Shown: in pieces, positions 44,868 through 54,990 of the stretch
Layout: each line of letters begins with the position of its first letter
Position numbering within the stretch: position 1 is the first letter of the stretch
Made by a program: the position numbers and the translations under genes
The notes under the pieces: generated by a model
What the model saw: the letters and a program-made list of their open reading frames with translations, nothing else
The model's database searches: none
What the model was told of the DNA's origin: nothing
From: Blautia argi
Lineage (GTDB): Bacteria > Bacillota > Clostridia > Lachnospirales > Lachnospiraceae
DNA length: 64,000 nt
NCBI RefSeq assembly: GCF_003287895.1
Contig: NZ_CP030280.1
Span: 2,239,501 to 2,303,500 of the forward strand
Direction: 5' to 3'

Positions 44868-46326
44868 ATGTCCAAATTTTCACAACTTCTTTCTCAATAT
44901 ATACAGGAAAAAAATGTACGCATCTATTCTCTTGCTGAATACTGTGGAATTGACCGTTCTTTAATGTACAAAATTGTTCATGGGAAACACACCCCAGGTT
45001 CTGCATCTGCGGTGGATAAAATTGCCGATTATTTACATTTGACCCCAGGAGAATGCCGCGAACTAACAGATGCATATTTTATCACAGTCCAGGGAAGTGA
45101 TAATTTTTACAGGCGGAAACACGTTTTGGCCTTTTTAAATGATTTCAAAAATATTGTCAACAGGGATACTTTAAATTTATCTTTTTCTTTCCAGACCTCC
45201 TACACGCAAAATCTTATTCCCCTGGATGGTGAAACCAACGTTAATCAGGCCATATTCAATCTCGTTGCCTGGCAGGCGCAAAAAGAGTCTGGTGAAATTC
45301 ATATGCTTATCCAGCCCAATTTTCCCTTTCTCACTCAGCTTTTACTGTCTATTGCCAGAAATTGTCATCAACTGACGATTCACCAGTTGATTTATCTGAA
45401 TAAATACGGACTCTGTTAGAGAAAATAGGAAAAGCTATAATCTACATTGTCTGCAAAATATTCTGCCGCTATGTACCTGTAAATATCAATATCATCCCTA
45501 TTACTATTATGATACTGTTCCTTCTTCACTCGATAGTTTCCGCCTTTTTCCGTATCTTCTTTTAACAGATACTCAGGCTATTATTCTTTCGGAAACACTC
45601 CAAACTGGCTTCTTTACTTCTCAGCCGGACCTGATTAGTCTTATAAAAAAGATTTTTAATCGCTACATGGAACAGGCTCGTCCTCTCCTTCAAAAAATTG
45701 AAGATGTACATACACAGCTTTCCTGTATTCAGCAATGTGTAACTAAATCTTCTACAGCCTATAGTTTTCAAATGACACCTTGCATGACAAATTTACTCTC
45801 TTCAGAATTCCTGAAGAAGTATTTGCTTCCTACACTTCCTTCCCGTGAACTCTTTATCTCACAATTAGAGAATCATATAGGTTATATAAATAGCCTACAC
45901 GAGGAACAAGAAGAAGTTCTTATTTTTTCAGAAGAAGGAATTATAGAATTTTTAAATACAGGAAAAATAGAAGAGTATCCTTCATACATATATACACCGC
46001 CCTCATTAGAAGACAGGATTGACTTGATTCACCGTTTCATCAGAGAGTGTGAAAAAGACAAGCGTCATATGCGAATGTTAAAGCACACAATAGGAAGTGT
46101 TAGAAATGGGGCAAATATTTATTTGAATTCATGTAAAGGCTATCTTCTTTTTACCCCAGCTGAATCTGACACACCTGTTTATCTTAACATTCAGGAATCT
46201 GGGCTTTTATCTGCCTTCTTGGATTTTTTTGGAAAATATGGATCAATCACTGTTCTATACGGAGAAAGAAATTCCTATTCGCTTAAAACAATTAACAGAA
46301 CGGTATTTATAAGAAACATACACTAA
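44868..46326 (+). CDS. XRE-type transcriptional regulator with long C-terminal domain, one frameshift
   Basis: About 485 residues after repair. An N-terminal helix-turn-helix (residues 17-60; YSLAEYCGIDRSLMYKIVHG) followed by a long region without a recognised domain. The first frame stops at 45419 and the second open piece begins at 45667, but the sequence between is open and protein-like when one G of 45408-45409 is removed: NKYDSVRENRKSYNLHCLQN continues to YYYYDTVPSSLDSFRLFPYL and on to the second piece, ending at 46326. It is the only plus-strand gene in the island and faces a repeat-rich promoter region. Confidence 0.75.
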
Positions 46327-46355
46327 TTCTGTGCAAATGAAACTGAAATAAGCAA

Positions 46356-46417
46356 AAGCCAGGATTTACAACTGCCCAAATCCGTTGTAAATCCTGGCTT
46401 CTTTAATTTTTTATTTC
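46356..46417 (+). terminator. Bidirectional terminator between the regulator and the mesaconase gene
   Basis: AAGCCAGGATTTACAAC (46356-46372) pairs perfectly with GTTGTAAATCCTGGCTT (46384-46400), loop of 11 nt, followed by CTTTAATTTTTTATTT on the plus strand and a shorter T-rich stretch on the minus. It closes the plus-strand regulator gene and probably the convergent fermentation operon. Confidence 0.9.
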
Positions 46418-46537
46418 ACCTTTTGCAACTTCCAAATCCAGAAAAACAAATCTGCCAGCTTATCCCCTCTGCTTTTCTCTATTTTCATACGCTTCCCCTC
46501 GCCTTCTGTACCGTATCTGTCCTTCTGTTTTCAGTTT

Positions 46538-47074
46538 TTATCCGCAAACCTCATCATACAAATTTCGTCCTTTGGAGTCAATTACCACAATCACCGGGAA
46601 ATTCTCTACTTCCAGCTTCCGAATGGCCTCTGTTCCCAAGTCATCATAGGCAATCACTTCTGCCTTTTTGATACACCTGGAAAGCAAAGCCCCTGCGCCG
46701 CCTACGGCTGCAAAGAACACTGCTCCGTTTCTCACAATAGCATCTGTAACCTCCTGTTTTCTTCTGCCTTTTCCAATCATACCGGTCAGACCCAAATCCA
46801 GCAGTCTTGGGGCGTATTTATCCATACGGCTGGCAGTAGTCGGACCTGCAGAACCAATGGGACGGCCTTCCCTTGCAGGAGTTGGTCCCATATAGTAAAT
46901 CACATTTCCGTCCAGTTCAAGGGGCAGCTTTTCTCCTCTATCCAGAGCTTCGGACATTCTTAAATGTGCAGCATCTCTTGCAGTGTAAATAGTTCCTGTA
47001 ATATAAACATAATCTCCTGCTTCCAGTGTTTTTACCTCTTCCTTATCCAGAGGCGCTTTCATATATCTGTCCAT
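46538..47074 (-). CDS. Class I fumarase-type hydratase, beta subunit (probable mesaconase)
   Basis: The C-terminal-type subunit of a two-part class I (iron-sulfur) hydratase, about 178 residues. Marks include KAPLDKEEVKTLEAGDYVYI, NVIYYMGPTPAREGRPIGSA, GPTTASRMDKYAPRLLDLGL and GLTGMIGKGRR. Class I fumarase paralogues in methylaspartate operons hydrate mesaconate to (S)-citramalate, and the location here supports that. Start at ATG 47074 (MDRYMKAPL) has GGGAGG seven bases upstream; longer starts are less likely. It is the last gene of the fermentation cluster. Confidence 0.85.
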   Translation of the reverse strand: MDRYMKAPLDKEEVKTLEAGDYVYITGTIYTARDAAHLRMSEALDRGEKLPLELDGNVIYYMGPTPAREGRPIGSAGPTTASRMDKYAPRLLDLGLTGMIGKGRRKQEVTDAIVRNGAVFFAAVGGAGALLSRCIKKAEVIAYDDLGTEAIRKLEVENFPVIVVIDSKGRNLYDEVCG

Positions 47075-47093
47075 TTTCATTCCTCCCAAAGCA

Positions 47094-47939
47094 TTATATG
47101 GTTCTGACAATATGGCGGTTTACATGACAGCAGATATTGACTGCCACCGGAAGTCCCGCAATATGAGTTGCATAAGTATTAATATTCACTGCCAGAGCTG
47201 TGGTATCTCCTCCAAGACCGGCCGGTCCCAGACCAATTTCATTGATTTTTGCCAGAAGTTCTTCTTCCAGTTCCCTGACATGAGGAAGTTCAGAGTGCGT
47301 GCCGATTTCCCTTGTGAGAGCTTTCTTTGCCAGAATCGCTGCCTTTTCAAAGGTTCCGCCAATTCCCACGCCCACTACCACAGGCGGACAGGCATTTGGC
47401 CCTGCTTCTCTTACGGTATTGATAATGGCTTCCTTCACACCTTCTACGCCGTCTGCCGGCTTTAACATATGGATTTTACTCATATTTTCACTTCCAAAGC
47501 CTTTTGGTGCTACCAGAATCTCCACTTTATCTCCCGGAACCAGTTCGTAATGAATAATAGCCGGAGTGTTGTCCTTTGTATTCACACGAAGCAGAGGATC
47601 TCCTACCACAGATTTTCGCAGATATCCCTCTGCATATCCCTGACGTACCCCTTCATTGACCGCTTCTTCCACGCTGCCGCCTTCAAAATGCACGTCCTGT
47701 CCAATTTTCAAAAATACCACTGCCATACCGGTATCCTGACAAATGGGAATCATATCTTCCCCTGCTATTTCCAGATTTTCCAGAAGCTGCCCCAGAATCT
47801 GCTTTGCCAGAGGCTTTGTTTCTCTTTCGTGAGCCTCTTTCATAGCCTTATCCATATCCGGCGCCAGATAGTGATTTGCCTGAATACACATTTCCTTAAT
47901 ATTTTCTGTCAAAAGTTCTACGTTTACGCTGCGAACCAT
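47094..47939 (-). CDS. Class I fumarase-type hydratase, alpha subunit (probable mesaconase)
   Basis: About 281 residues, the Fe-S-binding N-terminal part of a heterodimeric class I hydratase. Family pieces: MIPICQDTGMAVVFLKIGQD (the Cys ligand), GSENMSKIHMLKPADG, EAGPNACPPVVVGVGIGGTF, GLGGDTTALAVNINTYATHI and a C-terminal CCHVNRH. The three cysteines (in ICQDTG, NACPP and NICCHV) would coordinate the cluster, so it is oxygen-sensitive, fitting an anaerobe. Start ATG 47939 has GGGAGGAA upstream. Paired with the beta gene 19 bp downstream. Confidence 0.88.
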   Translation of the reverse strand: MVRSVNVELLTENIKEMCIQANHYLAPDMDKAMKEAHERETKPLAKQILGQLLENLEIAGEDMIPICQDTGMAVVFLKIGQDVHFEGGSVEEAVNEGVRQGYAEGYLRKSVVGDPLLRVNTKDNTPAIIHYELVPGDKVEILVAPKGFGSENMSKIHMLKPADGVEGVKEAIINTVREAGPNACPPVVVGVGIGGTFEKAAILAKKALTREIGTHSELPHVRELEEELLAKINEIGLGPAGLGGDTTALAVNINTYATHIAGLPVAVNICCHVNRHIVRTI

Positions 47940-47962
47940 ACTTGTTCCTCCCATATTTTGTT

Positions 47963-48913
47963 CTACTTTGGCTGACCGCTTAGTTGTTTGCTCAAATCAA
48001 TGCGGTTAAAATCCTGAATATCATCAGACTGATGCTGTCCCAAAAGCCCAATCAGCATGTAATATCCATTTCGTGGGTCCTGAGGATATTCTTTTACCAG
48101 GGTAAACTCCCCGATTTTCCCCGTACTGGAGATATGCATTCTGGGTCCCAGACATTCCAGCACATACTCTCCAATCTGCACATGATGTTCGTCATAATAA
48201 GAAACCGGCAAATCCTGCGCCACTGCTTCTCTTACTTTTCTTTCCAGCTCATACAAATCCACGTCCGGCTTTTCCTCAAATTCCAGCACAAAACCATGGC
48301 GCACATCAGACCTGGGACCGTCCTGTGCATAGCCCTCCCCCATAAAATGCACACACAAATCCTCCAACGTATGTGCAGCTTTTCTGTATCCCACAGATTT
48401 ATGTACAATTTTTGCAATATTTTCAGGAAGGGGACCAAACATATTCGGCCGTGTAATAATAATTTCCTCTCCGATTCCCACCAGCAAATCCGCATTTCTC
48501 TTTAAAAAGGGAAAAATCAACTCAAAATGTTCCACAATCACCATTTTCCCGTTTTTGGCAGCCTCCAGAATCGCCTCTGCCAGCACATGCATCTGGGTAA
48601 ATGCAGACTCAAAGCGGATATCCAGATGATAGGTATGAGGCGAAAACGGGTCTTCCAGGTCTTCATGGAGAAGGGGAAGCGGGCGGATATTAACTCCCTC
48701 ATCATCATTGGTTAAATCCACACCCGGAAACATACCTTTAATCAAAAGACTCTTTCCTGCCCCCGCATCTCCGATAATTCCAATAATGTGGTCAAAGGGG
48801 CTTAAATACATCTGGCTTAACTGCATACCCAAATCTGCCATACGGCGGTTGCCTCTGGGTGCAAAATAATAGCTGTACAGGTTTCCTTCCTGCATCTGTT
48901 TTGAATATGCCAT
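47963..48913 (-). CDS. P-loop protein in the methylaspartate operon, unknown function
   Basis: About 316 residues, soluble. N-terminal P-loop ATPase/kinase-like part: IIGIIGDAGAGKSLLIKGMF (Walker A near residue 52) and MVIVEHFELIFPFL. The second half (about 200-300: HGFVLEFEEKPDVDLYELER, YYDEHHVQIGEYVLECLGPR, FTLVKEYPQDPRNGYYMLIG) resembles the second additional domain of threonyl- and alanyl-tRNA synthetases. I know similar proteins sit in glutamate-mutase operons of Clostridia without a role assigned. Start ATG 48913 follows AGAGGAA. A hairpin separates it from mal upstream. It could support mesaconase assembly, B12 reactivation or substrate sensing; all speculative. Confidence 0.65.
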   Translation of the reverse strand: MAYSKQMQEGNLYSYYFAPRGNRRMADLGMQLSQMYLSPFDHIIGIIGDAGAGKSLLIKGMFPGVDLTNDDEGVNIRPLPLLHEDLEDPFSPHTYHLDIRFESAFTQMHVLAEAILEAAKNGKMVIVEHFELIFPFLKRNADLLVGIGEEIIITRPNMFGPLPENIAKIVHKSVGYRKAAHTLEDLCVHFMGEGYAQDGPRSDVRHGFVLEFEEKPDVDLYELERKVREAVAQDLPVSYYDEHHVQIGEYVLECLGPRMHISSTGKIGEFTLVKEYPQDPRNGYYMLIGLLGQHQSDDIQDFNRIDLSKQLSGQPK

Positions 48914-48929
48914 ACTTTTTTCCTCTGCC

Positions 48930-48985
48930 TGAAACAAAAGGTGCCGTATAAAGGGGCTTTTTAATCCTCACTCAATACGACACCT
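48930..48985 (-). terminator. Hairpin with T tract between mal and the P-loop gene
   Basis: Minus strand AGGTGTCGTAT (48975-48985) pairs with ATACGGCACCT (48940-48950), one G-U pair, with TTTTGTTTC following. It probably acts as a partial terminator or mRNA-stabilising element, allowing lower expression of the P-loop and hydratase genes than of the mutase and lyase genes. Confidence 0.6.
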
Positions 48986-49000
48986 GTGCTTCGTCAATCT

Positions 49001-50255
49001 TTATTTCTGAGTTTTTCTTGCTTTTCTGAGAGCAAGGATTCTTTCCATTTCATTGTAAACAATCATAAAGCCTTCGTCAACACCCATACCAGGTTTTGCA
49101 AGAATCTGGTCCGGCTTTGTTGCCATTGCACAGTTTACGCAAAACCTGTGCAGAACGGTCTGTTTCGTTGCAGGTACCGCCCTGATAAGCGCCAAAGCCT
49201 TTTTCCTTACAGTAAAGTACGGCTTCTACGATGTTGTTGATACCGCCAAGGTCCGGAGTCTTAATCTGTGCCATATGTCCTGCTTTATTGTCTGCAAAAT
49301 ATTTTACATCTTCCAGAGTATTGCACCATTCGTCTGCTACCAGCTCTACATCAATACCTCTTCTGTCTACTTCTTCTCTCAGTCCCTTTAAGCAGAGCAT
49401 CTGTTTTTCTCTCTCCTCTGCGTCCATAGGACCTTCAATTCTCAAATGGAATGGTTTTGCGGCTTCTTCCAGTTCTGCCAGATAATCAGCCATAGCCGGA
49501 TAATTGTCCACACCGAAAATCGCTCCAATGGTACCATATACATCAATATGGAACACTGGCATATAGTTTTCGTCATTGCGCAGTTTCAGTACACGATCTC
49601 TTAACCATGCCACATATTCTTTTAGGATTTCTCCATGCTCGCCCAGTTTTAACTTCACATTGTTAATCAGAGCATGAGGCATAACAGCCGCGCCCTTTAA
49701 AATCATTTTATCCGCATTGTCATAACGACTGTCCCCGGACTGGGTAAATACCGGAATCGGCTCTTCGGAAACCGTTGTGCCGTATTCATCAGCTACAACC
49801 TCACACATCAGACGTTTGCTGGATTTTGCCACAGCGTCCAGAATCGCCTGGCTTACACCATAGCGAATTGCTGTGTGCAGTCTTTTGCCGTCCACCTGGA
49901 TATTTTCCAGCATTTCACATAAGCCCTTAAAGCTGTCTGCTTCTTTTCCAACCAGCTCCGGTTTGATATATTTGTCAATAATCGGAATAAAGTCCTCTGC
50001 CAGAAACAGCGGATCGCGTCCGCCTGCCCCGGAATACTGTACAGCCGCACAGTCCCCCCATGCAATCTGTCCATCCTCTAAAATCAGCATAACAGAAATG
50101 GCTTCTCCTGCCTGTCTTACAGATTTAAAGCCCGGTGTAACAGTTTCTCCGAAATAAGCCGCTCCGTCAGAAACAGCACCTTTTTTGATTGCTCTCTGGT
50201 CATCAAAGAAAAATCCGGTTCTTGCTTTAGAACAAACTACATCTACTATTTTCAT
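49001..50255 (-). CDS. mal: Methylaspartate ammonia-lyase, one frameshift
   Basis: Converts (2S,3S)-3-methylaspartate to mesaconate plus ammonia, step two of the methylaspartate glutamate fermentation. Enolase-superfamily protein of about 417 residues after repair. Start ATG 50255 (MKIVDVVCSKARTGFFFDDQ) with AAGGAGAAG upstream. Recognisable: IQVDGKRLHTAIRYGVSQAI, PVFHIDVYGTIGAIF with metal-binding Asp, ELVADEWCNTLEDVK and AYQGGTCNETDRSAQV. An extra base in the run 49141-49144 garbles the last 47 codons. Deleting it gives CVNCAMATKPDQILAKPGMG and an end at 49001 as in other Mal proteins. It is 22 bp after glmE. Confidence 0.95.
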
Positions 50256-50277
50256 GATACTCTTCTCCTTTTTATCA

Positions 50278-51726
50278 TCATTTCGGTTTTCCAACCAGTC
50301 TTCCTTTACTGATTGCGTAAACGTCATCAATAACCATCTGGAAGGACGCTTTTCTCTTTTCCATTTTTGCACGATGCTCGATTTTGCCTCTGTTGAAGTC
50401 AATAAGCTCCTGAGGAAGAGGAACGTGTGCGGTATTTAAGTAACGCACAGCGCCTTCATGGTCACGGGCAGGAAGCATTTTGCCGAAGTTATATTTACTT
50501 GGTGCAAACGGAATATCAATGACACCGGCTTTCACTGCGCGGATAACGCCAAGCGCCAGGTCACCCATACCAAGTTCAAAGGTCTTGTCCACAATGGCAC
50601 ATGTTTCTCCTTTGATAATAGCTTTTTCCAGTTCCAGAGCAGAGCTCTTTAATTCCTGATCTGCCAGAAGAGAAATGGCCTGTTTTGTACAACGCAGACC
50701 CTGTGCATTAGCTTCCATAGTAGGTACGCCAATAGCTTCATGAGGAGTCTTTACAATAACCTTTGTGGCTTTTGCAAGAGCCGCTACAGAACTTCCCCAG
50801 GAAATAACGGCAAAGGCTTTCGCTTCGTCCTGTGGGAATCCGCCCATCCACTGATGCAGTACAGAAGTAACGGTTACATCTTCATATCCGTATTTTTCCA
50901 GATATTCTTCTGTCAGCTCTTCCAGCACGCGAAGAGCTGCTACGTCCTGTACCAGGTTACCGCACTGACCATAACCTACGGTTACATTTTTCACACCCTG
51001 TTCTGCTGCCAGAAGGGCTTCGATAATGGCAACCGCATTGGACATGGAAGGCGGAACCAGTGTACCTGTTAATGGTCCATATGGCTCACGGTTAATGGAT
51101 ACCCCTGCTTCCTCGTAAATACCGGTCAGACGGTCTACATACTGCCAGTCATAAATGGTTCTCTCAAGGGGAACATCCTTTGCATATGGAATGTTGTAGG
51201 AAATACCGCCACCCTCATAGCTGGTAAATCCCCCTGCGTAACAGATTTCTGTCAGCAGTCTTGCGTCCGGTGTACCGTGACGTACCTGCACCGGCGTATC
51301 CAGATTTTCAATAATCTGACGGCAGCCGTAAACGCCGTGGTTGACAGCCGGGAATCCATTGAGCATGGATTTCTGTGTGTGGATAGATTCTTTAATTCCC
51401 ACCTCTGCCTCTTCATAACGATTCTGACGTGTGTAAGAGTCAATGGTTGTAGGAAGTAAATCTGCCTCCCCTTTATCCTGCAGATACTGCAGAAGCTTAA
51501 TGTGTTCGTCAATTAATGCTACACCTGCTCTTGGCTGAATCAGTGTTTTCCTCTCTTTTTTTGCTGCAGACAGCTTTCTGGAAAAACTCTTTGTTTCCGG
51601 CATACTTTTGTGATACTCAATGGCTTCATCAAAGTCTACGTCTTTACCGGTTGGCCACTGTTCCAGAATTTCTTTTCGGATACCGTAAAACTCATCGTCC
51701 GATAATTTTTTATTCCTTATGTCCAT
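50278..51726 (-). CDS. glmE: Methylaspartate mutase (glutamate mutase) epsilon subunit
   Basis: The catalytic TIM-barrel subunit of B12-dependent glutamate mutase, about 482 residues. It binds adenosylcobalamin with GlmS and rearranges L-glutamate to 3-methylaspartate. Typical regions: [80 protein letters not shown] and [20 protein letters not shown]. Start ATG 51726 has AAGGAG ten bases upstream; it overlaps the end of glmL by 17 bp. Order S-L-E-mal is the classical glm operon. Confidence 0.96.
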   Translation of the reverse strand: MDIRNKKLSDDEFYGIRKEILEQWPTGKDVDFDEAIEYHKSMPETKSFSRKLSAAKKERKTLIQPRAGVALIDEHIKLLQYLQDKGEADLLPTTIDSYTRQNRYEEAEVGIKESIHTQKSMLNGFPAVNHGVYGCRQIIENLDTPVQVRHGTPDARLLTEICYAGGFTSYEGGGISYNIPYAKDVPLERTIYDWQYVDRLTGIYEEAGVSINREPYGPLTGTLVPPSMSNAVAIIEALLAAEQGVKNVTVGYGQCGNLVQDVAALRVLEELTEEYLEKYGYEDVTVTSVLHQWMGGFPQDEAKAFAVISWGSSVAALAKATKVIVKTPHEAIGVPTMEANAQGLRCTKQAISLLADQELKSSALELEKAIIKGETCAIVDKTFELGMGDLALGVIRAVKAGVIDIPFAPSKYNFGKMLPARDHEGAVRYLNTAHVPLPQELIDFNRGKIEHRAKMEKRKASFQMVIDDVYAISKGRLVGKPK

Positions 51727-53098
51727 AATAAGCAATCTCCTTCTTCATAATTTCCAGCGCCGCTGTGGGATAATGCTGGGAAAGCAGTCCCATTGCCGCC
51801 AGAATATATTTTCTATCCACCAGGATTTCCGCATGCTCCGGGCGCAAAGAGCCGGGAGTGCTTTCATCATACAGAGCGAATTTGGCAATTTCCTCTGTAT
51901 GCTTTGCATGTATCAAAGCCCCGCCTGTGACAATAACATATTTTACCCGCCGCAAATCCTTGCCGCTTTGTACATAAGTCAGACCGCAGGGGGTATACAC
52001 CTGTTCCAGAGAACCTGCGTGACGTGTAACGGCTGTTTCCACAGCAGCACAGGCCAGCGCATAGTCGATGTGTTCCATTTCTTCATTATCCGGGATATAG
52101 TCTGTGTGACTTCCCAGATATTCCACCAGCCCCGCAATTTTCTGGCGGTTAATACCGGATATTTTAGACAGCTTCCGGTCGCCTGCTGCCTCCAGAATCC
52201 CCTGAACGCTGTAGCGCATGCCGATATCGCCTTCCACACTGCGTTTTGCATAGGGTTCCTGCAGTCCCTTCATCACCGTTGCCGCATTGGCAGGATTTCC
52301 GTCTGCAATAGAATAGATGTCCGTGGTAGCGCCGCCTAAATCCACGCCTACCAGTTCCCCAATGCCTCTGGCATCTTCCCAGCCGTCAGATAAAAGCTCC
52401 ATGGCTGCTAACATAGCTGAAGGGGTTGGCATAATAATACCGGAAACCAAATCCGATGCCTCGGAAAGTCCTTTCCCCTGCACAATTCTCTTTAAAAAAA
52501 CTTCCCGTATCTGCTTCTGGGTCGGCTCAATGTTTAATTCTCCAAGCCTTGGCATTACATTATCACAAATATAGGTTGTTCTTCCTTCCAGAATTTCCTG
52601 ACACTCATCTGCTGCACAGCGGTTTCCTGCAATGACAATAGGACAGTCATAGCTTAAATCCGCCAGCATCTTGGCATTGTAGAGAATACACTCTGTATTC
52701 CCTCCGTCCGTCCCTCCGGTAAGCAGGATAATATCCGGGTGATAGGTTTCAATTTCCCGCATATCTCCTTTTGTCAGGTTAAAGGAATATGTTTTCCACA
52801 CCTTTGCTCCGGCTCCGAGAGAAGCTTCTCTTGACGCTTTGGCGGTCAACTCCGGCACCAGACCTATGGAAATCATTTTCAGACCTCCGGCTGCGCTTGA
52901 ACAGGCATAGCGTTCTGAAAATTCCAGAGGGCCTGTGGTCTTTTCCAGTATTTTCAGCGCCTCGTGAAGCCCGTTATTAATATCTGTTTCTACGGTGGTA
53001 TAGGCTGCCGCTGTTCCCAAAATCTCACAGTTTTCCACATCTACAGCCGTTACCTTGGTGTTTGTGCTGCCAAAGTCCACCAGTAAAATTGGTTTCAT
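51710..53098 (-). CDS. glmL: Glutamate mutase accessory protein GlmL (MutL, ASKHA family)
   Basis: A 462-residue protein of the MutL/GlmL group with an actin/Hsp70-like ATPase fold. Nucleotide-binding motifs: [16 protein letters not shown] at the N terminus, [14 protein letters not shown] and [14 protein letters not shown] in the centre, and [20 protein letters not shown] near the C terminus. It is thought to reactivate glutamate mutase by exchanging damaged cobalamin, and is always found between the S and E subunit genes. It lies 21 bp after glmS. Confidence 0.93.
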   Translation of the reverse strand: MKPILLVDFGSTNTKVTAVDVENCEILGTAAAYTTVETDINNGLHEALKILEKTTGPLEFSERYACSSAAGGLKMISIGLVPELTAKASREASLGAGAKVWKTYSFNLTKGDMREIETYHPDIILLTGGTDGGNTECILYNAKMLADLSYDCPIVIAGNRCAADECQEILEGRTTYICDNVMPRLGELNIEPTQKQIREVFLKRIVQGKGLSEASDLVSGIIMPTPSAMLAAMELLSDGWEDARGIGELVGVDLGGATTDIYSIADGNPANAATVMKGLQEPYAKRSVEGDIGMRYSVQGILEAAGDRKLSKISGINRQKIAGLVEYLGSHTDYIPDNEEMEHIDYALACAAVETAVTRHAGSLEQVYTPCGLTYVQSGKDLRRVKYVIVTGGALIHAKHTEEIAKFALYDESTPGSLRPEHAEILVDRKYILAAMGLLSQHYPTAALEIMKKEIAYYGHKE

Positions 53099-53119
53099 CT
53101 CATTTCACCACCTTACTGA

Positions 53120-53551
53120 TCAGTCCTCTGTCTTTGGTGCTTCCATACCAAAATCTTCGTATAAAGCCGCGATGGTTGTTTCCGGCGCTGTACCGGGACC
53201 GAATACACGGTCAAATCCCATGGCTTTAAAACGTTTTTCCACTTCGTTAAATGGCTGCTTTCCTACTACAATATTTCCGCCTACATATAAAAGAATATCT
53301 TTTAATCCGGCTTCGTTGCATTTATCTCTCAGACCACGGCAGTCCAGCTCTCCGTGACCGTAAAGAGAGGATACCATAATAGCGTCTGCCCCTGTTTCAA
53401 TAGCAGCAGAAATATATTCCTCCTGAGATACCATAACTCCAAGGTTTGTCACATCAAAACCAGCGTCCTCAAAAGCATGCTGGAGAATGCTGATTCCCAC
53501 GGCATGTACATCAGCGCCGATTACACCAATGACTAATTTTTTCTTATCCAC
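53120..53551 (-). CDS. glmS: Glutamate mutase sigma subunit, B12-binding
   Basis: The small cobalamin-binding subunit, 143 residues, normal length. The base-off/His-on motif D-x-H-x-x-G is present as [20 protein letters not shown] (residues about 14-33). The other Rossmann-like cobalamin contacts are [12 protein letters not shown] and [14 protein letters not shown]. Together with GlmE it forms active glutamate mutase. It is the first of the three glm genes, 29 bp downstream of citF. Confidence 0.97.
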   Translation of the reverse strand: MDKKKLVIGVIGADVHAVGISILQHAFEDAGFDVTNLGVMVSQEEYISAAIETGADAIMVSSLYGHGELDCRGLRDKCNEAGLKDILLYVGGNIVVGKQPFNEVEKRFKAMGFDRVFGPGTAPETTIAALYEDFGMEAPKTED

Positions 53552-53580
53552 TGTAAACCGCTCCCTTCTGTTTTTCCTAC

Positions 53581-54990
53581 CTATTTCACATTTTTAATTG
53601 TATCCAGTAAAGTTCCATCGCGGTACAGTACGTTTGCTACAACTCGTTCTCCCATTTCCACCCGTTTGGGGACACCCGCAATGTCCTCTGCAATCTGTTT
53701 TAATTCTTCTATTTCTTTTACCGGAAGTCCGGCTTTTACTAATTTTTCCTTTAATTCCTTTTGTTTCGGATTTACGGCGATTCCTCTCTGTGTTACCACC
53801 ACATCAACGGTTTCCCCAGGTGTGGATTTACACAGCACCTGGTCTACAATCAGAGGAAGTCTTGCCCTGATAAGGGGAGCTACAATAATTGCCAGTTTTG
53901 CCCCTGCGGCTGTATCGCAGTGTCCCCCGGAACCTCCCATAATGTATCCGTTGGAATCTGTATGTACATTGACATTAAAGTTTACGTCCACCTGTGTAGC
54001 GCCCAGAATCACCACGTCCAGACTATCTACTGCTGCGCTTTTTGCAGCCGGAGAAGCATAGCGCATAGCTGAAATTTCCTGATGCTTCGGATTTTCCCGG
54101 ATAGAAGCAATCGCTTTTAAATCAAAGCACTGCACGTCCAGAATGGTATCAAAGTATCCCTTGTCTGCCATGTCTACCATGTATCCTGTAATACCGCCCA
54201 TACAGAAGCTGCCCTTAATATGCTCTTTTTCCATCATTTCTTCCACATATTTTGCCACAGCCAGGGAAGCGCCTCCGGCACCGGTCTGGAAGGAAAAACC
54301 ATCCTTTAAGTAACCAGAATGCTTAACTACCTGTGCTGCCAGCCCTGCAATGCGAAGCCCTACCGGATCACGGGTAATCTTGGTTGTTCCTGACACAATA
54401 CGCGCCGGATCTCCAATCTGCTCCACCTGCACTACATAATCCACATATCCTTCGTTGATAGAGGTATCCTTTAAGGGATATGGAACCAGGTTATCGGTAA
54501 TTACCACAACCTTACCGGCATGTATGGCATCCGAAAAAGCATATCCCAGAGAGCCACAGGCAGAAGGACCATATTTGCCGCTACAGTTTCCCATATTGTC
54601 TGCACAAGGCGCAGCCAGAAAGGCAATGTCGATTTTAGAGGAACCGTTTTCCATATCTCCGGCTCTTCCACCGTGACTTCTGAAAATCACCGGTTTTTCC
54701 AAAATCCCCTGGGAAATGGCTTTTCCCACCTTTGCTCCCATGTAATTACATTCCAATCCTGTGACTACGCCGTTTTTAATATGGTCGATAATAGGCTCGT
54801 GAATATCGAAAATGGAACTGGCATTTACGGTTAAATCCCGGATTCCCATACGGGCTGCTTCCTCCAATACCATGTTTAGTACATAGTCGCCGTTTCTCAT
54901 ATGATGATGAAAAGAGATGGTCATTCCGGATTTTAATCCTGTTTTTTCAATGGCCTCTTTTATGGATTCGATTAATTTGCTCATCTGCAC
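53581..54990 (-). CDS. citF: Citrate/citramalate lyase alpha subunit (acyl-CoA transferase type)
   Basis: 469 residues. The alpha subunit transfers the acyl group on the acyl-carrier subunit. CitF-typical segments: [80 protein letters not shown] and the [15 protein letters not shown] region. In this glutamate-fermentation context the complex most likely cleaves (S)-citramalate to acetate and pyruvate, rather than citrate. It overlaps citE by 10 bp. The accessory citX/citG and ligase citC genes are not in this window. Confidence 0.92.
   Translation of the reverse strand: MQMSKLIESIKEAIEKTGLKSGMTISFHHHMRNGDYVLNMVLEEAARMGIRDLTVNASSIFDIHEPIIDHIKNGVVTGLECNYMGAKVGKAISQGILEKPVIFRSHGGRAGDMENGSSKIDIAFLAAPCADNMGNCSGKYGPSACGSLGYAFSDAIHAGKVVVITDNLVPYPLKDTSINEGYVDYVVQVEQIGDPARIVSGTTKITRDPVGLRIAGLAAQVVKHSGYLKDGFSFQTGAGGASLAVAKYVEEMMEKEHIKGSFCMGGITGYMVDMADKGYFDTILDVQCFDLKAIASIRENPKHQEISAMRYASPAAKSAAVDSLDVVILGATQVDVNFNVNVHTDSNGYIMGGSGGHCDTAAGAKLAIIVAPLIRARLPLIVDQVLCKSTPGETVDVVVTQRGIAVNPKQKELKEKLVKAGLPVKEIEELKQIAEDIAGVPKRVEMGERVVANVLYRDGTLLDTIKNVK

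Noticed and set aside
33300..46500. A prophage, integrative element or IS bringing in the accessory island
   Set aside because: I saw no integrase, transposase, relaxase, phage structural gene or flanking direct repeat; the island may still be horizontally acquired, but no mobility gene is visible.
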